From: Paracoccaceae bacterium
GTDB lineage: Bacteria; Pseudomonadota; Alphaproteobacteria; Rhodobacterales; Rhodobacteraceae
DNA: 34,066 nucleotides
Assembly (NCBI GenBank): GCA_028097405.1
Contig: JAOHEK010000029.1
Location: 1-34,066 of the forward strand
Reading direction: 5' to 3'
Shown: piece after piece, positions 17,269-24,272 of the stretch
Numbering within the stretch: the first letter of the stretch is position 1
Layout: every line of letters begins with the position of its first letter
Notes under the pieces: generated by a model
What the model was told of the DNA's origin: nothing
What the model saw: only the letters and a program-made list of their open reading frames with translations
The model's database searches: none
Program-made: the position numbers and the translations under genes

Positions 17269-17295
17269 CACGGGACTTGGTCCCGGATAGTTTCA
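17269..17295 (-). promoter_or_regulatory. ECF-type promoter of the DUF7282 gene
   Basis: On the minus strand: TGAAAC, 17 bases, CGTG. The same layout precedes the VPLPA-CTERM and fasciclin genes. The spacer also holds a CGGGAC-TTG-GTCCCG dyad, which the other two lack. The -10 element is 49 bases from the ATG. Confidence 0.7.
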
Positions 17296-17432
17296 AACTT
17301 TTGCGAAATTTTATGGTGCGAGCCAAGAACAGGAAAAAGCCAGTCAAAACTGGCTTTGCGGTCCCTGTTGAGACCCAAGCCACAAAAGCTATGCGCGTTC
17401 GGTTGGCACAAAAGTTCTATCGCGAAATGTCA

Positions 17433-17480
17433 GGAAGAAGACCAACTTTGACACAAGTCTTCTTCCCATTTTTAAATGGG
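17433..17480 (-). terminator. Tandem hairpins after the VPLPA-CTERM gene
   Basis: Two inverted repeats abut: CCCATTT with AAATGGG at 17465-17480, then GGAAGAAGAC with GTCTTCTTCC at 17433-17466, a 10-bp stem. They lie two bases past the VPLPA-CTERM stop. Because they share two bases they cannot both form fully. There is no long T-run. Confidence 0.55.
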
Positions 17481-17481
17481 A

Positions 17482-18084
17482 TTATCTATTGTCGTTTCGC
17501 TGACGAACAATCCCGAAGCCAAGAAGACCCGCAAGAAGAAACGGCAGACTGGCCGGAAGCGGCACTGCGGCAACTTCAAAAGTGATGTTGTCAAAGCCAC
17601 CGGATCCGGTGCCAGCAGGCAGGCGAACATCGTCGAACTCTAGGAAGAAACTGGTTATCCCAGCACCCGCAACTTCAAGAAACTCTGCGGCTCGGCCAGT
17701 AAATCTGTCTGTTCCGACCACGTTCATATCGACGTCGAACGCCGTCAAAATGACTGTGTCTGGATCAAAGCCCAAGTCACCGGCCCCCAAGCGCAAGGAT
17801 GAAACGACCGAGCTGAAATAGCCCATAACGTCGTCTCCTTGTGCAAAGGTGGCGTTCGGTGCAAAGGCGACGTTACCGCTTGTTGCTGGTGGACCAGATA
17901 GCAGTCCGGTGGCATCAATTCGCAAGTTCCTGTCAAATGTCAGGCCACCACCAACATCAGTTCCAGCTGTGATCGTGTCTCCTCCGGCAAACTCCTCAAA
18001 GTCAATAAAGACACTGGCAGCCATCGCAGGTGCACCCAGCGCGCACACTCCAACTACCGCAATCGCTTTGGTAAATTTTAACAT
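17482..18084 (-). CDS. VPLPA-CTERM sorting-domain surface protein
   Basis: The product has 200 residues. A signal peptide (about 1-23, ending AMAAS) leads to a beta-rich domain and then the C-terminal sorting signal: VPLPASLPFLLAGLLGFG, followed by a basic end (RQR). This is the VPLPA form of PEP-CTERM signals, recognised by an exosortase that anchors proteins at the cell surface, usually in strains making exopolysaccharide. No exosortase gene is in the window. An ECF-type promoter ends 46 bases before the ATG. The central domain is not one I can name. Confidence 0.9.
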   Translation of the reverse strand: MLKFTKAIAVVGVCALGAPAMAASVFIDFEEFAGGDTITAGTDVGGGLTFDRNLRIDATGLLSGPPATSGNVAFAPNATFAQGDDVMGYFSSVVSSLRLGAGDLGFDPDTVILTAFDVDMNVVGTDRFTGRAAEFLEVAGAGITSFFLEFDDVRLPAGTGSGGFDNITFEVAAVPLPASLPFLLAGLLGFGIVRQRNDNR

Positions 18085-18129
18085 AGTCTTCCCACTCCAT
18101 TACGCAAAAAAAATTTTCCACTTAGCAGT

Positions 18130-18156
18130 CACGGAACGAACTGCTTAAAAGTTTCA
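18130..18156 (-). promoter_or_regulatory. ECF-type promoter of the VPLPA-CTERM gene
   Basis: On the minus strand: TGAAAC, 17 bases, CGTG, 46 bases before the ATG. The -35 and -10 elements and the spacing are identical to those before the DUF7282 and fasciclin genes. Confidence 0.7.
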
Positions 18157-18290
18157 AAAAAGTGTGAGTAATTGCGGACATTACACGAGAACGGACAGAC
18201 TTTTTCACAAATACTGCAGACTTTTAACGGATAGCCAATCGGTCACGAAACGCGGGGCAAGACTGCTTCAAATAAATTTTGGGAAAACCG

Positions 18291-18713
18291 CTATCGGTCA
18301 AGTTCAGTACTTTGAAGCTGATCCGTTGTGGCGGCGAGGCACAAAAACCCACCTGCGATGGCCCAGTTCTTGACGAAGATAGACATCTGCCAGCCATCCG
18401 CGGGAATGAAATGGAACAGGCTGGTAAAAGCGCAATAGGCGCATGACGAAAGACAAACCGGTCGAAGATTCCAATTGATCAAGACGCAGGCCCCGGCGCC
18501 AAGGTTGAACACAGTCGCGGGCACAATCAGGCTCTCTGGCATCCCCTGATCAGCCAAAAGCTGCATGACGGGACGGGGATCAAGAATCTTCTGAAACCCA
18601 CCAATGAGAAGCAGCGCCCCCATCAACCACCGCCCAATCATCCGTTCGATCCGCGCCCTTTTTTGCCGAATTGGCTGGGCAGAAAAATAGGAAAGAAAAG
18701 GGCCGCGGTTCAT
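18291..18713 (-). CDS. DoxX-family membrane protein
   Basis: The product has 140 residues with about four membrane segments. A LIGGFQKILDP-type motif just after the first segment and LADQGMPESL nearby match the DoxX-like family, small inner-membrane proteins often linked with redox stress. An ATG at codon 25 would also give a full DoxX domain, so the start is uncertain. It lies 77 bases downstream of the fasciclin gene, past a strong terminator hairpin. No ECF motif precedes it, so it may rely on read-through. Confidence 0.75.
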   Translation of the reverse strand: MNRGPFLSYFSAQPIRQKRARIERMIGRWLMGALLLIGGFQKILDPRPVMQLLADQGMPESLIVPATVFNLGAGACVLINWNLRPVCLSSCAYCAFTSLFHFIPADGWQMSIFVKNWAIAGGFLCLAATTDQLQSTELDR

Positions 18714-18736
18714 ATCAGGGTTCTTCCCAAAAAAAT

Positions 18737-18775
18737 GGTGCTGCCCGTAAGTCTAAATGACTTCAGGGCAGTACC
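18737..18775 (-). terminator. Intrinsic terminator of the fasciclin gene
   Basis: A 17-bp stem with two mismatches and one G-T pair, and a 5-base loop, is followed on the minus strand by ATTTTTTT. This is the best intrinsic terminator in the window. It lies 15 bases past the fasciclin stop codon. Confidence 0.85.
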
Positions 18776-18790
18776 GAACCAAAGAACTGC

Positions 18791-19342
18791 TTACTTAGGC
18801 AGCAGCACTTTATTGACGACGTGAATGACACCATTGGATTGGTTCACATCCGCGATTGTGACACGCGCTGCGCGACCGGATTCGTCAAAAATATAGACTT
18901 GTCCACCCACGAGCTTTGCCGACAGAGCATCGCCAGAGACAGCGTTGAAGTGATAAAACCCATCGGGTGAGCTTTTGATCGCTGACACGATCTTTTGCGC
19001 TGACCAATTTCCCGAAACGACATGGCTGGTCAGAACTTTGGTCAATGCGGCCTTATTTTCGGGCTTGAGTAGGTTGTCGACCGTACCTGCTGGCAGGGCG
19101 GCAAAAGCACTGTTCACGGGCGCGAAAACCGTAAATGGTCCGGGGCCTTGCAATGTATCGACAAGACCGGCGGCCTGAACAGCCGCAACAAGCGTCGTGT
19201 GATCCGCCGAGTTCACGGCATTTTCAACGATGTTTTTAGTTTCAAACATTGCTGCGCCACCAACGTCCGGGTTGGCCGCAAACGCGGATGTAGAAAGAAA
19301 GGTGGCCGCAAATGCGCTCGTCAGGATGGTTTTGAATGTCAT
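18791..19342 (-). CDS. Secreted fasciclin-domain protein
   Basis: The product has 183 residues from ATG 19342, with GGGAA upstream; an open frame to 19393 is longer but has no signal peptide at its start and would nearly reach the promoter. A signal peptide (about 1-22, ending SAFAAN) precedes a single FAS1 domain with the expected elements: DHTTLVAAVQAAGL, GPGPFTVFAPVNSAFAALP, LTSHVV and NGVIHVVNKVLLP. FAS1 proteins act in adhesion or surface organisation. In mycobacteria SigK and RskA control two fasciclin proteins (MPT70 and MPT83); here a SigK/RskA-like pair is encoded nearby and this gene carries an ECF-type promoter. Confidence 0.95.
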   Translation of the reverse strand: MTFKTILTSAFAATFLSTSAFAANPDVGGAAMFETKNIVENAVNSADHTTLVAAVQAAGLVDTLQGPGPFTVFAPVNSAFAALPAGTVDNLLKPENKAALTKVLTSHVVSGNWSAQKIVSAIKSSPDGFYHFNAVSGDALSAKLVGGQVYIFDESGRAARVTIADVNQSNGVIHVVNKVLLPK

Positions 19343-19390
19343 TTTGTTTCCCAGTTGAGACGACATATCATCGTCGGTTGTGGGAGAAGC

Positions 19391-19417
19391 CACGAGAGTT
19401 GAGGTTAATAAGTTTCA
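19391..19417 (-). promoter_or_regulatory. ECF-type promoter of the fasciclin gene
   Basis: On the minus strand: TGAAAC, 17 bases, CGTG, 48 bases before the ATG at 19342. It matches the promoters at 17269-17295 and 18130-18156. Confidence 0.7.
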
Positions 19418-19423
19418 CCAGGC

Positions 19424-19762
19424 TTAAGAATTTTCTACACAACTTCGCGTGCTGCGCCCAGCTTGGACATCGGATACGAAACCTTCGAACAAATCTTCCT
19501 CTGTCAAAAGCGTATCCGTGTCGTCTCCGACGGTTGTAGCAAGTTCGCGTATCGGCCCTAGCGGACGCGGTGTTTTGAGCGGGTCGCACCACGAAAATGC
19601 CGCGTCATGTTCAGCTGGGACTTCCGCGAGGAAATGCTCAATAAAGGTCGATTTTCCAATTCCAGCCTCACCGCGCACAAGAACCAGCTGCCCGCCCCTT
19701 TTGGGGACGCAGCGCAATGCTTCTTTCAAAACACGTTGTTCCGCACTTCGGCCCACAATCAC
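19424..19762 (-). pseudogene. Truncated AAA-ATPase domain of a LuxR/MalT-type regulator
   Basis: The frame has 112 residues with a Walker A motif GEAGIGKST near residue 33 and a CDPLKTPRPLGP motif. These open the ATPase domain of large (about 900 residue) LuxR-type or adenylate-cyclase-like regulators. The match ends around residue 100 and a stop follows, so nearly all of the protein is missing. It ends seven bases before the fasciclin promoter, so a deletion or insertion joined it to that unit. The remnant is probably not functional. Confidence 0.65.
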
Positions 19763-20005
19763 CTAAAAACCCCTCAATACGCTAAATTAAACGTGACCAC
19801 GTAGTATCGGAAAGGCAAATCCCTTTTGCAAGCGAGACCTGCCAATTCGACAAGCGATTCCCTTATCACCTCGGGCAAAAGTTGGACCGCACCACATCTT
19901 CTACACTCGGCTGGTCAGGTCGCCGACGGTGTCGAGACAAACGCTCGACATCTGTTGATTGTGGCGTTGGCGGCAAGCGGTCCAATGCCCCGCTATAACC
20001 TGAGG

Positions 20006-20110
20006 TTAGATGACCAGTTTGATCGCATAGGCCACAACACCAAGGGCCAACACACTGCCCAGCCAGAGCCCGACAAACCAAAGCCATTTTCGCATGAGAG
20101 GGCCAATCAT
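20006..20110 (-). CDS. DUF2474 small subunit of bd oxidase (CydX-like)
   Basis: A 34-residue product reads MIGPLMRKWLWFVGLWLGSV and ends in ALGVVAYAIKLVI. It is a single membrane helix with the Trp-rich start typical of DUF2474, the CydX-like accessory peptide of cyanide-insensitive bd oxidases. Its ATG overlaps the cydB stop by one base (TGATG), so it is coupled to cydB. The TAA is at 20006-20008. A second ATG five codons in is an alternative start. Confidence 0.85.
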   Translation of the reverse strand: MIGPLMRKWLWFVGLWLGSVLALGVVAYAIKLVI

Positions 20111-21114
20111 CAGTGATATCCCTCAGAGGGGTCCATTTTGCCACGAAACACCCAGTAGGCGTAAGCGGTGTAGCCCAGAATGATGGGTATCAGGATCACA
20201 GCGCCAACCAACGCGAAGGCCAGACTGCTATCAGGTGCCGCCACGTCCCAGATGCTGAGCGACGGTGGCACCATCATCGGATAAAAGCTGATGCCGATGC
20301 CAATAAAGCTGACCGTGAAAAACCCCAATGCGGATAAGAAGGGCTGTAAGTCTTTCTGGTCGTTTAATCCTCGGAAGAACGACCAAACCAAGGCCAACAT
20401 GACGACCGGTACAATCATGGTCCACAGGCTTCCGGGAAGACTGAACCAGCGCTGGAAGTAGACCGGATCTTGGAACGGGGTCAGCAGGCTGATCAGCCCG
20501 ATCAGGCCCAAAGTTGCCGCACCCAGATACCATGCGTAACTGCGCATCTGGTTGTGCAATGCGTTCTCCGTTTTCAGCACCAGCCACGTGGCCCCTAGTA
20601 GAGCATAACCCACAACCACAGCTATCCCCGTAAGAATTGAGAACGGTGTTAGCCAGTCAAACCAGCCACCCGAATAGGCGCGGTCTGAAACTTCGATCCC
20701 CTGCACCAATGCCCCAAGGGCTATTCCCTGACACAGTGCCGCTATGAGCGAACCACCAAAGAACGCGATATCCCACACGCCTTTCCAACGGGTCGTGCGC
20801 CAGCGGTACTCAAACGACACCCCGCGAAACACCAAAGCCAACAGCATCACCGTGATCGGCATATAGAGTGCAGGCATTATGACGGCGTAAGCCAGCGGAA
20901 ACACGGCAAACAACCCGCCTCCACCCAGCACCAGCCATGTTTCATTGCCGTCCCAAACTGGGGCGACCGAATTCATCATCTGATCCCGGTCGCCGTCGGA
21001 TTTGGCAAAGGGAAACAGGATGCCAAGGCCAAGGTCAAACCCGTCTAAGACAACATAGGTCAACACAGCAAATGCGATCAGCCCGGCCCAAATAAATGCG
21101 AGATCAAAAATCAT
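20110..21114 (-). CDS. cydB: Cytochrome bd-type quinol oxidase subunit II
   Basis: The product has 334 residues from ATG 21114, preceded by AGGAGAACCACC; a longer open frame to 21207 runs into cydA. It has about eight membrane segments. The start MIFDLAFIWAGLIAFAVLTY and the VLDGFDLGLGILFPF and WDGNETWLVLGGGG motifs are diagnostic of CydB/CioB. With subunit I it oxidises quinol and reduces oxygen to water. It lies ten bases downstream of cydA and is coupled to the DUF2474 peptide. Confidence 0.97.
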   Translation of the reverse strand: MIFDLAFIWAGLIAFAVLTYVVLDGFDLGLGILFPFAKSDGDRDQMMNSVAPVWDGNETWLVLGGGGLFAVFPLAYAVIMPALYMPITVMLLALVFRGVSFEYRWRTTRWKGVWDIAFFGGSLIAALCQGIALGALVQGIEVSDRAYSGGWFDWLTPFSILTGIAVVVGYALLGATWLVLKTENALHNQMRSYAWYLGAATLGLIGLISLLTPFQDPVYFQRWFSLPGSLWTMIVPVVMLALVWSFFRGLNDQKDLQPFLSALGFFTVSFIGIGISFYPMMVPPSLSIWDVAAPDSSLAFALVGAVILIPIILGYTAYAYWVFRGKMDPSEGYH

Positions 21115-21124
21115 GGTGGTTCTC

Positions 21125-22537
21125 CTATTTGCCAGGGACGAATTTGTCGTCGATCTGCGGGGCTGGCGAAATGCCAGCGGTGCGGATCGGGCCATCGGCA
21201 AGGCCAAGTTTCGGGGTCGATGGGCGCTTGTTCATCATGCGAAGTATGTAGAATGTCCCCGCGCCGAAGACGAAGAAATAGACGATGATAAAGGCGATAA
21301 GCGAGGCCGCAACCGCGGGCGCATCGATAGGCGCGAGGCTGTCTGACGTGCGCAGCAAGCCATAGACCGTATAGGGTTGGCGCCCCACCTCTGTGGTGAT
21401 CCAGCCCGCCAAGACCGCGATAAAACCGGTTGGTCCCATGACGATGCAGGCGCGGTGCAGCCATGGCGCTTCATACAAATTCCCCTTCCAGCGTGCCCAT
21501 GCGGACCATGCGCCTAAGCCCAGCATCAAAAATCCAAGCCCGACCATGACTCGGAAAGACCAGAAGACGATGAAAACCGGGGGCTGTTCTTCGTCCGGGA
21601 TTGTATCAAGGCCCATCACTGGCGCATCCAGCGGCTTCTCGAAAATCAGGTTGCCAAGGCCAGGAATACCAAAAGCGTAGTCCAGCCGTTGCTCTGCGTC
21701 ATTGGGAATGCCGAACAGATAAAGCGGGGACCACCCTTCTGGATGGCTTTCGTAGTGCCCTTCCATCGCCATGATCTTCACGGGTTGATGTTCCAGCGTA
21801 TTGAGCCCGTGCACGTGGCCAGCCGCAATCTGCAATGGTGTGACGAGCAGAGCCATCCACATCGCCATAGAGAACATGCGCCGCGCCTCATTATCGGCAC
21901 GATCACGCAACAGGTGCAAACCACCCACAGCCCCGACCGCCAGCGCGGTTGTCAGGAAAGCGGCCAGTACCATATGGACGAGGCGGTATGGGAAGGATGG
22001 ATTGAAGACGATTTGCCACCAGTCTTCGGGGACGAACTGGCCAACCTCATTGATGCTAAAGCCCGCTGGGGTCTGCATCCAGCTGTTGACCGATAAAATC
22101 CACGTCGCAGACATCAAGGTGCCGAAGGCAACCATCGCTGTGGCGAACATATGCAACCGCTCTCCGACCCGTTCACGCCCAAAGAGCATTATCCCAAGGA
22201 AACCAGCTTCAAGGAAGAATGCAGACAGCACTTCGTATGCCATCAGCGGCCCGACCACTGGTCCCGCTTTGTCCGAAAACACCGCCCAATTTGTCCCGAA
22301 TTGGTAGGACATAACGATACCCGACACGACGCCCATGCCAAAGGTCACGGCGAAGATCTTTTTCCAATAGTTGAACAGCGTCAGATAGGTCTCATCGCGC
22401 GTTCTAATCCACATGCCATTCAGGACCGCCAGAAAACTGGCAAGTCCGATGGAGAACGCCGGGAAGATGATGTGGAACGACACGGTAAACGCGAATTGAA
22501 CCCGCGCCAGCATCTCTGCGGAAAAACCGTCTAGCAT
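21125..22537 (-). CDS. cydA: Cytochrome bd-type quinol oxidase subunit I, CIO-like
   Basis: The product has 470 residues with about nine membrane segments. The heme ligand His sits in FTVSFHIIFP (H22), and EHQPVKIMAMEGHYE and GRQPYTVYGLL motifs follow. The short quinol loop and overall length fit the cyanide-insensitive CioA type rather than the long-loop E. coli CydA. It starts with a GAGGA ribosome binding site before ATG 22537. The operon is cydA, cydB, DUF2474. Such oxidases tolerate sulfide and cyanide, which suits the sulfide-oxidation genes encoded nearby on the other strand; that link is inference. Confidence 0.97.
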   Translation of the reverse strand: MLDGFSAEMLARVQFAFTVSFHIIFPAFSIGLASFLAVLNGMWIRTRDETYLTLFNYWKKIFAVTFGMGVVSGIVMSYQFGTNWAVFSDKAGPVVGPLMAYEVLSAFFLEAGFLGIMLFGRERVGERLHMFATAMVAFGTLMSATWILSVNSWMQTPAGFSINEVGQFVPEDWWQIVFNPSFPYRLVHMVLAAFLTTALAVGAVGGLHLLRDRADNEARRMFSMAMWMALLVTPLQIAAGHVHGLNTLEHQPVKIMAMEGHYESHPEGWSPLYLFGIPNDAEQRLDYAFGIPGLGNLIFEKPLDAPVMGLDTIPDEEQPPVFIVFWSFRVMVGLGFLMLGLGAWSAWARWKGNLYEAPWLHRACIVMGPTGFIAVLAGWITTEVGRQPYTVYGLLRTSDSLAPIDAPAVAASLIAFIIVYFFVFGAGTFYILRMMNKRPSTPKLGLADGPIRTAGISPAPQIDDKFVPGK

Positions 22538-22564
22538 GATTGTCCTCTTGGTCTGGGATGAAGA

Positions 22565-22590
22565 GCCGAGGCCCCCGACAGGGCCTCAGC
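22565..22590 (-). terminator. Hairpin after the EF-hand gene
   Basis: A 10-bp stem (GCTGAGGCCC with GGGCCTCGGC on the minus strand, one G-T pair) and a 6-base loop follow the ancestral EF-hand stop by ten bases and precede cydA. There is no T-run. Confidence 0.55.
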
Positions 22591-22599
22591 TAAGTAAGT

Positions 22600-23031
22600 T
22601 TAGCTGCGAGGGCCGAAATCAACAGATGTGATATCACCACCGTCATCGCGGTCAATGATTGTCAGCCAGTCAGCGGCTTTGGCAAGGAACTCCGCCTCGC
22701 TAACCTGCCTATCGCCATTTGCATCGTTGAACGTCATCTGCATGCCTTCTTGCACCCGGCCGATCTTATCCTGTACGTGATCGCCTTAGTTTTCCATATC
22801 AGCAGCGCGCGTATCATCGAATGAGGCGTACTCCTCGGCGTTGAGAAAACCGTTCTCGTCCGAGTCAAACACATAGAATACCTCGCCGCGCTTTTCGGTC
22901 AGCTCGGCGAGGGTTACCGTTTCGTTGCCGTCCAGATCCCAGTTTTCGATGAAGTTGGACCCGGGCGCACCGCCCAGTGCTGCCACAGCGAGGGAAAGTA
23001 GCGCGGCAAAGGTGAAAGTCATTAGTTTCAT
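22600..23031 (-). pseudogene. EF-hand protein split by an in-frame stop codon
   Basis: The first 81 codons give a signal peptide (about 1-20) and two EF-hands (loops starting DLDGNETVTLAE and DSDENGFLNAEE). A TAA at 22786-22788 then ends translation. The same frame continues for 61 more codons with two further EF-hand loops (NDANGDRQVSEAE and DRDDGGDITSVD) and stops at 22600-22602. The coding signal is continuous across the stop, so the ancestral gene was a 4-EF-hand, roughly 143-residue exported calcium-binding protein, cut by a point nonsense mutation. Either the short form is made, or the gene is dead, or the stop is a sequence error. It lies 15 bases after the peroxiredoxin gene in the same orientation. 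Confidence 0.85.
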
Positions 23032-23046
23032 GAAATTTCCCTTGAG

Positions 23047-23682
23047 TTATGCAACGTCAATATCGACCGTGCGCAGATAAGGACGGATTTCGTCAAAGCC
23101 TTGAGGGAACTTCGCAGCCGCCTCGGCATTTGAGACAGAAGGCGGGATTATTGCACGATCGCCGGGTCGCCAATCGGCTGGCAAAGCCACGCCTTTGGCA
23201 TCGCTTGTTTGCAGAGCATCAATGACACGCAGAATTTCCTCAAAGTTGCGCCCCACGCTCATCGGATAAGTCATAGTAAGCCGCAGCTTTTTGTCGGGGT
23301 CGATAATGAATACGGAGCGGACTGCCGCTGTTAGGGATTCACCGGGGTGGATCATCTCATATAGCTTCGCGATCTCGCAATTCGGGTCGGCGACGATGGG
23401 AAAGTGCAGGGTTGTGTTCTGCGTCTCGTTCACATCCTCGATCCATTTGAGGTGTTCGGCGACGCTGTCAGTGCTGAGACCGATGGGCTTCACGCTGCGG
23501 TTCGTAAATGCGTCCGCCAATTGTGCGGTGCGCCCCATCTCAGTCGTGCAAACGGGGGTAAAGTCTGCCGGGTGGCTGAAGAAAAACGCCCAGTCCGTTC
23601 CGATCCAGTCATGAAAGGAAATTGGACCGGTCGTTGTATCGGCCGTAAAGTCGGGAACGGTGTCTCCAAGGAGCAAGGTCAT
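23047..23682 (-). CDS. 1-Cys peroxiredoxin (Prx6 type)
   Basis: The product has 211 residues from ATG 23682, placed six bases after GGAG; ATGs at 23688 and 23694 lie on or before that site. The active site is PADFTPVCTTE, with the peroxidatic Cys at residue 45. The long C-terminal part (VFIIDPDKKLRLTMTYP, then LPADWRPGDRAIIPP) is typical of the Prx6 group. It reduces peroxides in the cytoplasm. It is transcribed divergently from the Rrf2 regulator across a 119-base gap holding the GTGACAATGTCAC palindrome, so it may share control with the sulfur operon. Confidence 0.96.
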   Translation of the reverse strand: MTLLLGDTVPDFTADTTTGPISFHDWIGTDWAFFFSHPADFTPVCTTEMGRTAQLADAFTNRSVKPIGLSTDSVAEHLKWIEDVNETQNTTLHFPIVADPNCEIAKLYEMIHPGESLTAAVRSVFIIDPDKKLRLTMTYPMSVGRNFEEILRVIDALQTSDAKGVALPADWRPGDRAIIPPSVSNAEAAAKFPQGFDEIRPYLRTVDIDVA

Positions 23683-23737
23683 GGTCATCTCCATTTGTCG
23701 TCTGCCCCTGATCTAGTGGCTCGCCCAAACCCTTTCA

Positions 23738-23750
23738 GTGACAATGTCAC
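23738..23750. promoter_or_regulatory. Palindrome GTGACAATGTCAC between peroxiredoxin and Rrf2 genes
   Basis: A perfect inverted repeat (GTGACA, A, TGTCAC) lies 51 bases upstream of the Rrf2 ATG and 55 bases from the peroxiredoxin ATG. The same 13 bases recur at 24963-24975. Each copy is followed within 11-15 bases by AAAGTTATA. It is probably the operator of the Crp/Fnr-type or Rrf2 regulator encoded here; which one cannot be told. Confidence 0.7.
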
Positions 23751-23801
23751 GCGACTTGCAAAAAGTTATACTTTTGATATATATTTCTTTAGGGAGGCGG
23801 C

Positions 23802-24272
23802 ATGAAGCTCACATCATATACCAATTTCGCTATGCGTTCGTTACAGTTGGCTGCTTTGAAAGCACCTGACCTTATCCGGGTCGATGACGTGGTTCGCGTA
23901 CATGGCCTTGCCCGTCCACACATTGTCAAAATCGTGCATGAGCTTGGGTTAGCCGGTTATATTGAAACGCAACGTGGGCGCGGCGGCGGTTTTCGTCTGG
24001 CCCGCCCAGCAGAAGAGATCATCGTTGGCGATGTCGTGCGACTGACTGAAGGCCCGATTGATCTGGTCGAATGTTTCAACCCGGAAAGCAACACCTGCCC
24101 CTTGATCGGTATCTGCAAGCTGTCGCGTGCCCTGCAAGATGCAACACGCGCCTTTATGGCTGTTCTGGACGATCTGACTCTGGCCGACATTGCGTCGAAC
24201 CGTAGCGACTTACTGGCACGGATCGCACCCTTGGAGAACGGTATCACAGTCCCGAAACGGAGTGCGAAATGA
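23802..24272 (+). CDS. Rrf2-family Fe-S regulator (NsrR/IscR-like)
   Basis: The product has 156 residues. The Rrf2 winged-helix domain begins MKLTSYTNFAMRSL and includes the GYIETQRGRGGGFRLA wing. Three cysteines (C91, C99, C105; spacing C-x7-C-x5-C) match the Fe-S binding pattern of NsrR from Bacillus. NsrR senses nitric oxide; related Rrf2 proteins sense Fe-S status or redox. Here the neighbours are persulfide-metabolism genes, so a signal from sulfide or reactive sulfur species is plausible but unproven. An AGGGAGG ribosome binding site precedes ATG 23802. Its last four bases overlap the Crp/Fnr gene (ATGA). Confidence 0.93.
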   Translation: MKLTSYTNFAMRSLQLAALKAPDLIRVDDVVRVHGLARPHIVKIVHELGLAGYIETQRGRGGGFRLARPAEEIIVGDVVRLTEGPIDLVECFNPESNTCPLIGICKLSRALQDATRAFMAVLDDLTLADIASNRSDLLARIAPLENGITVPKRSAK

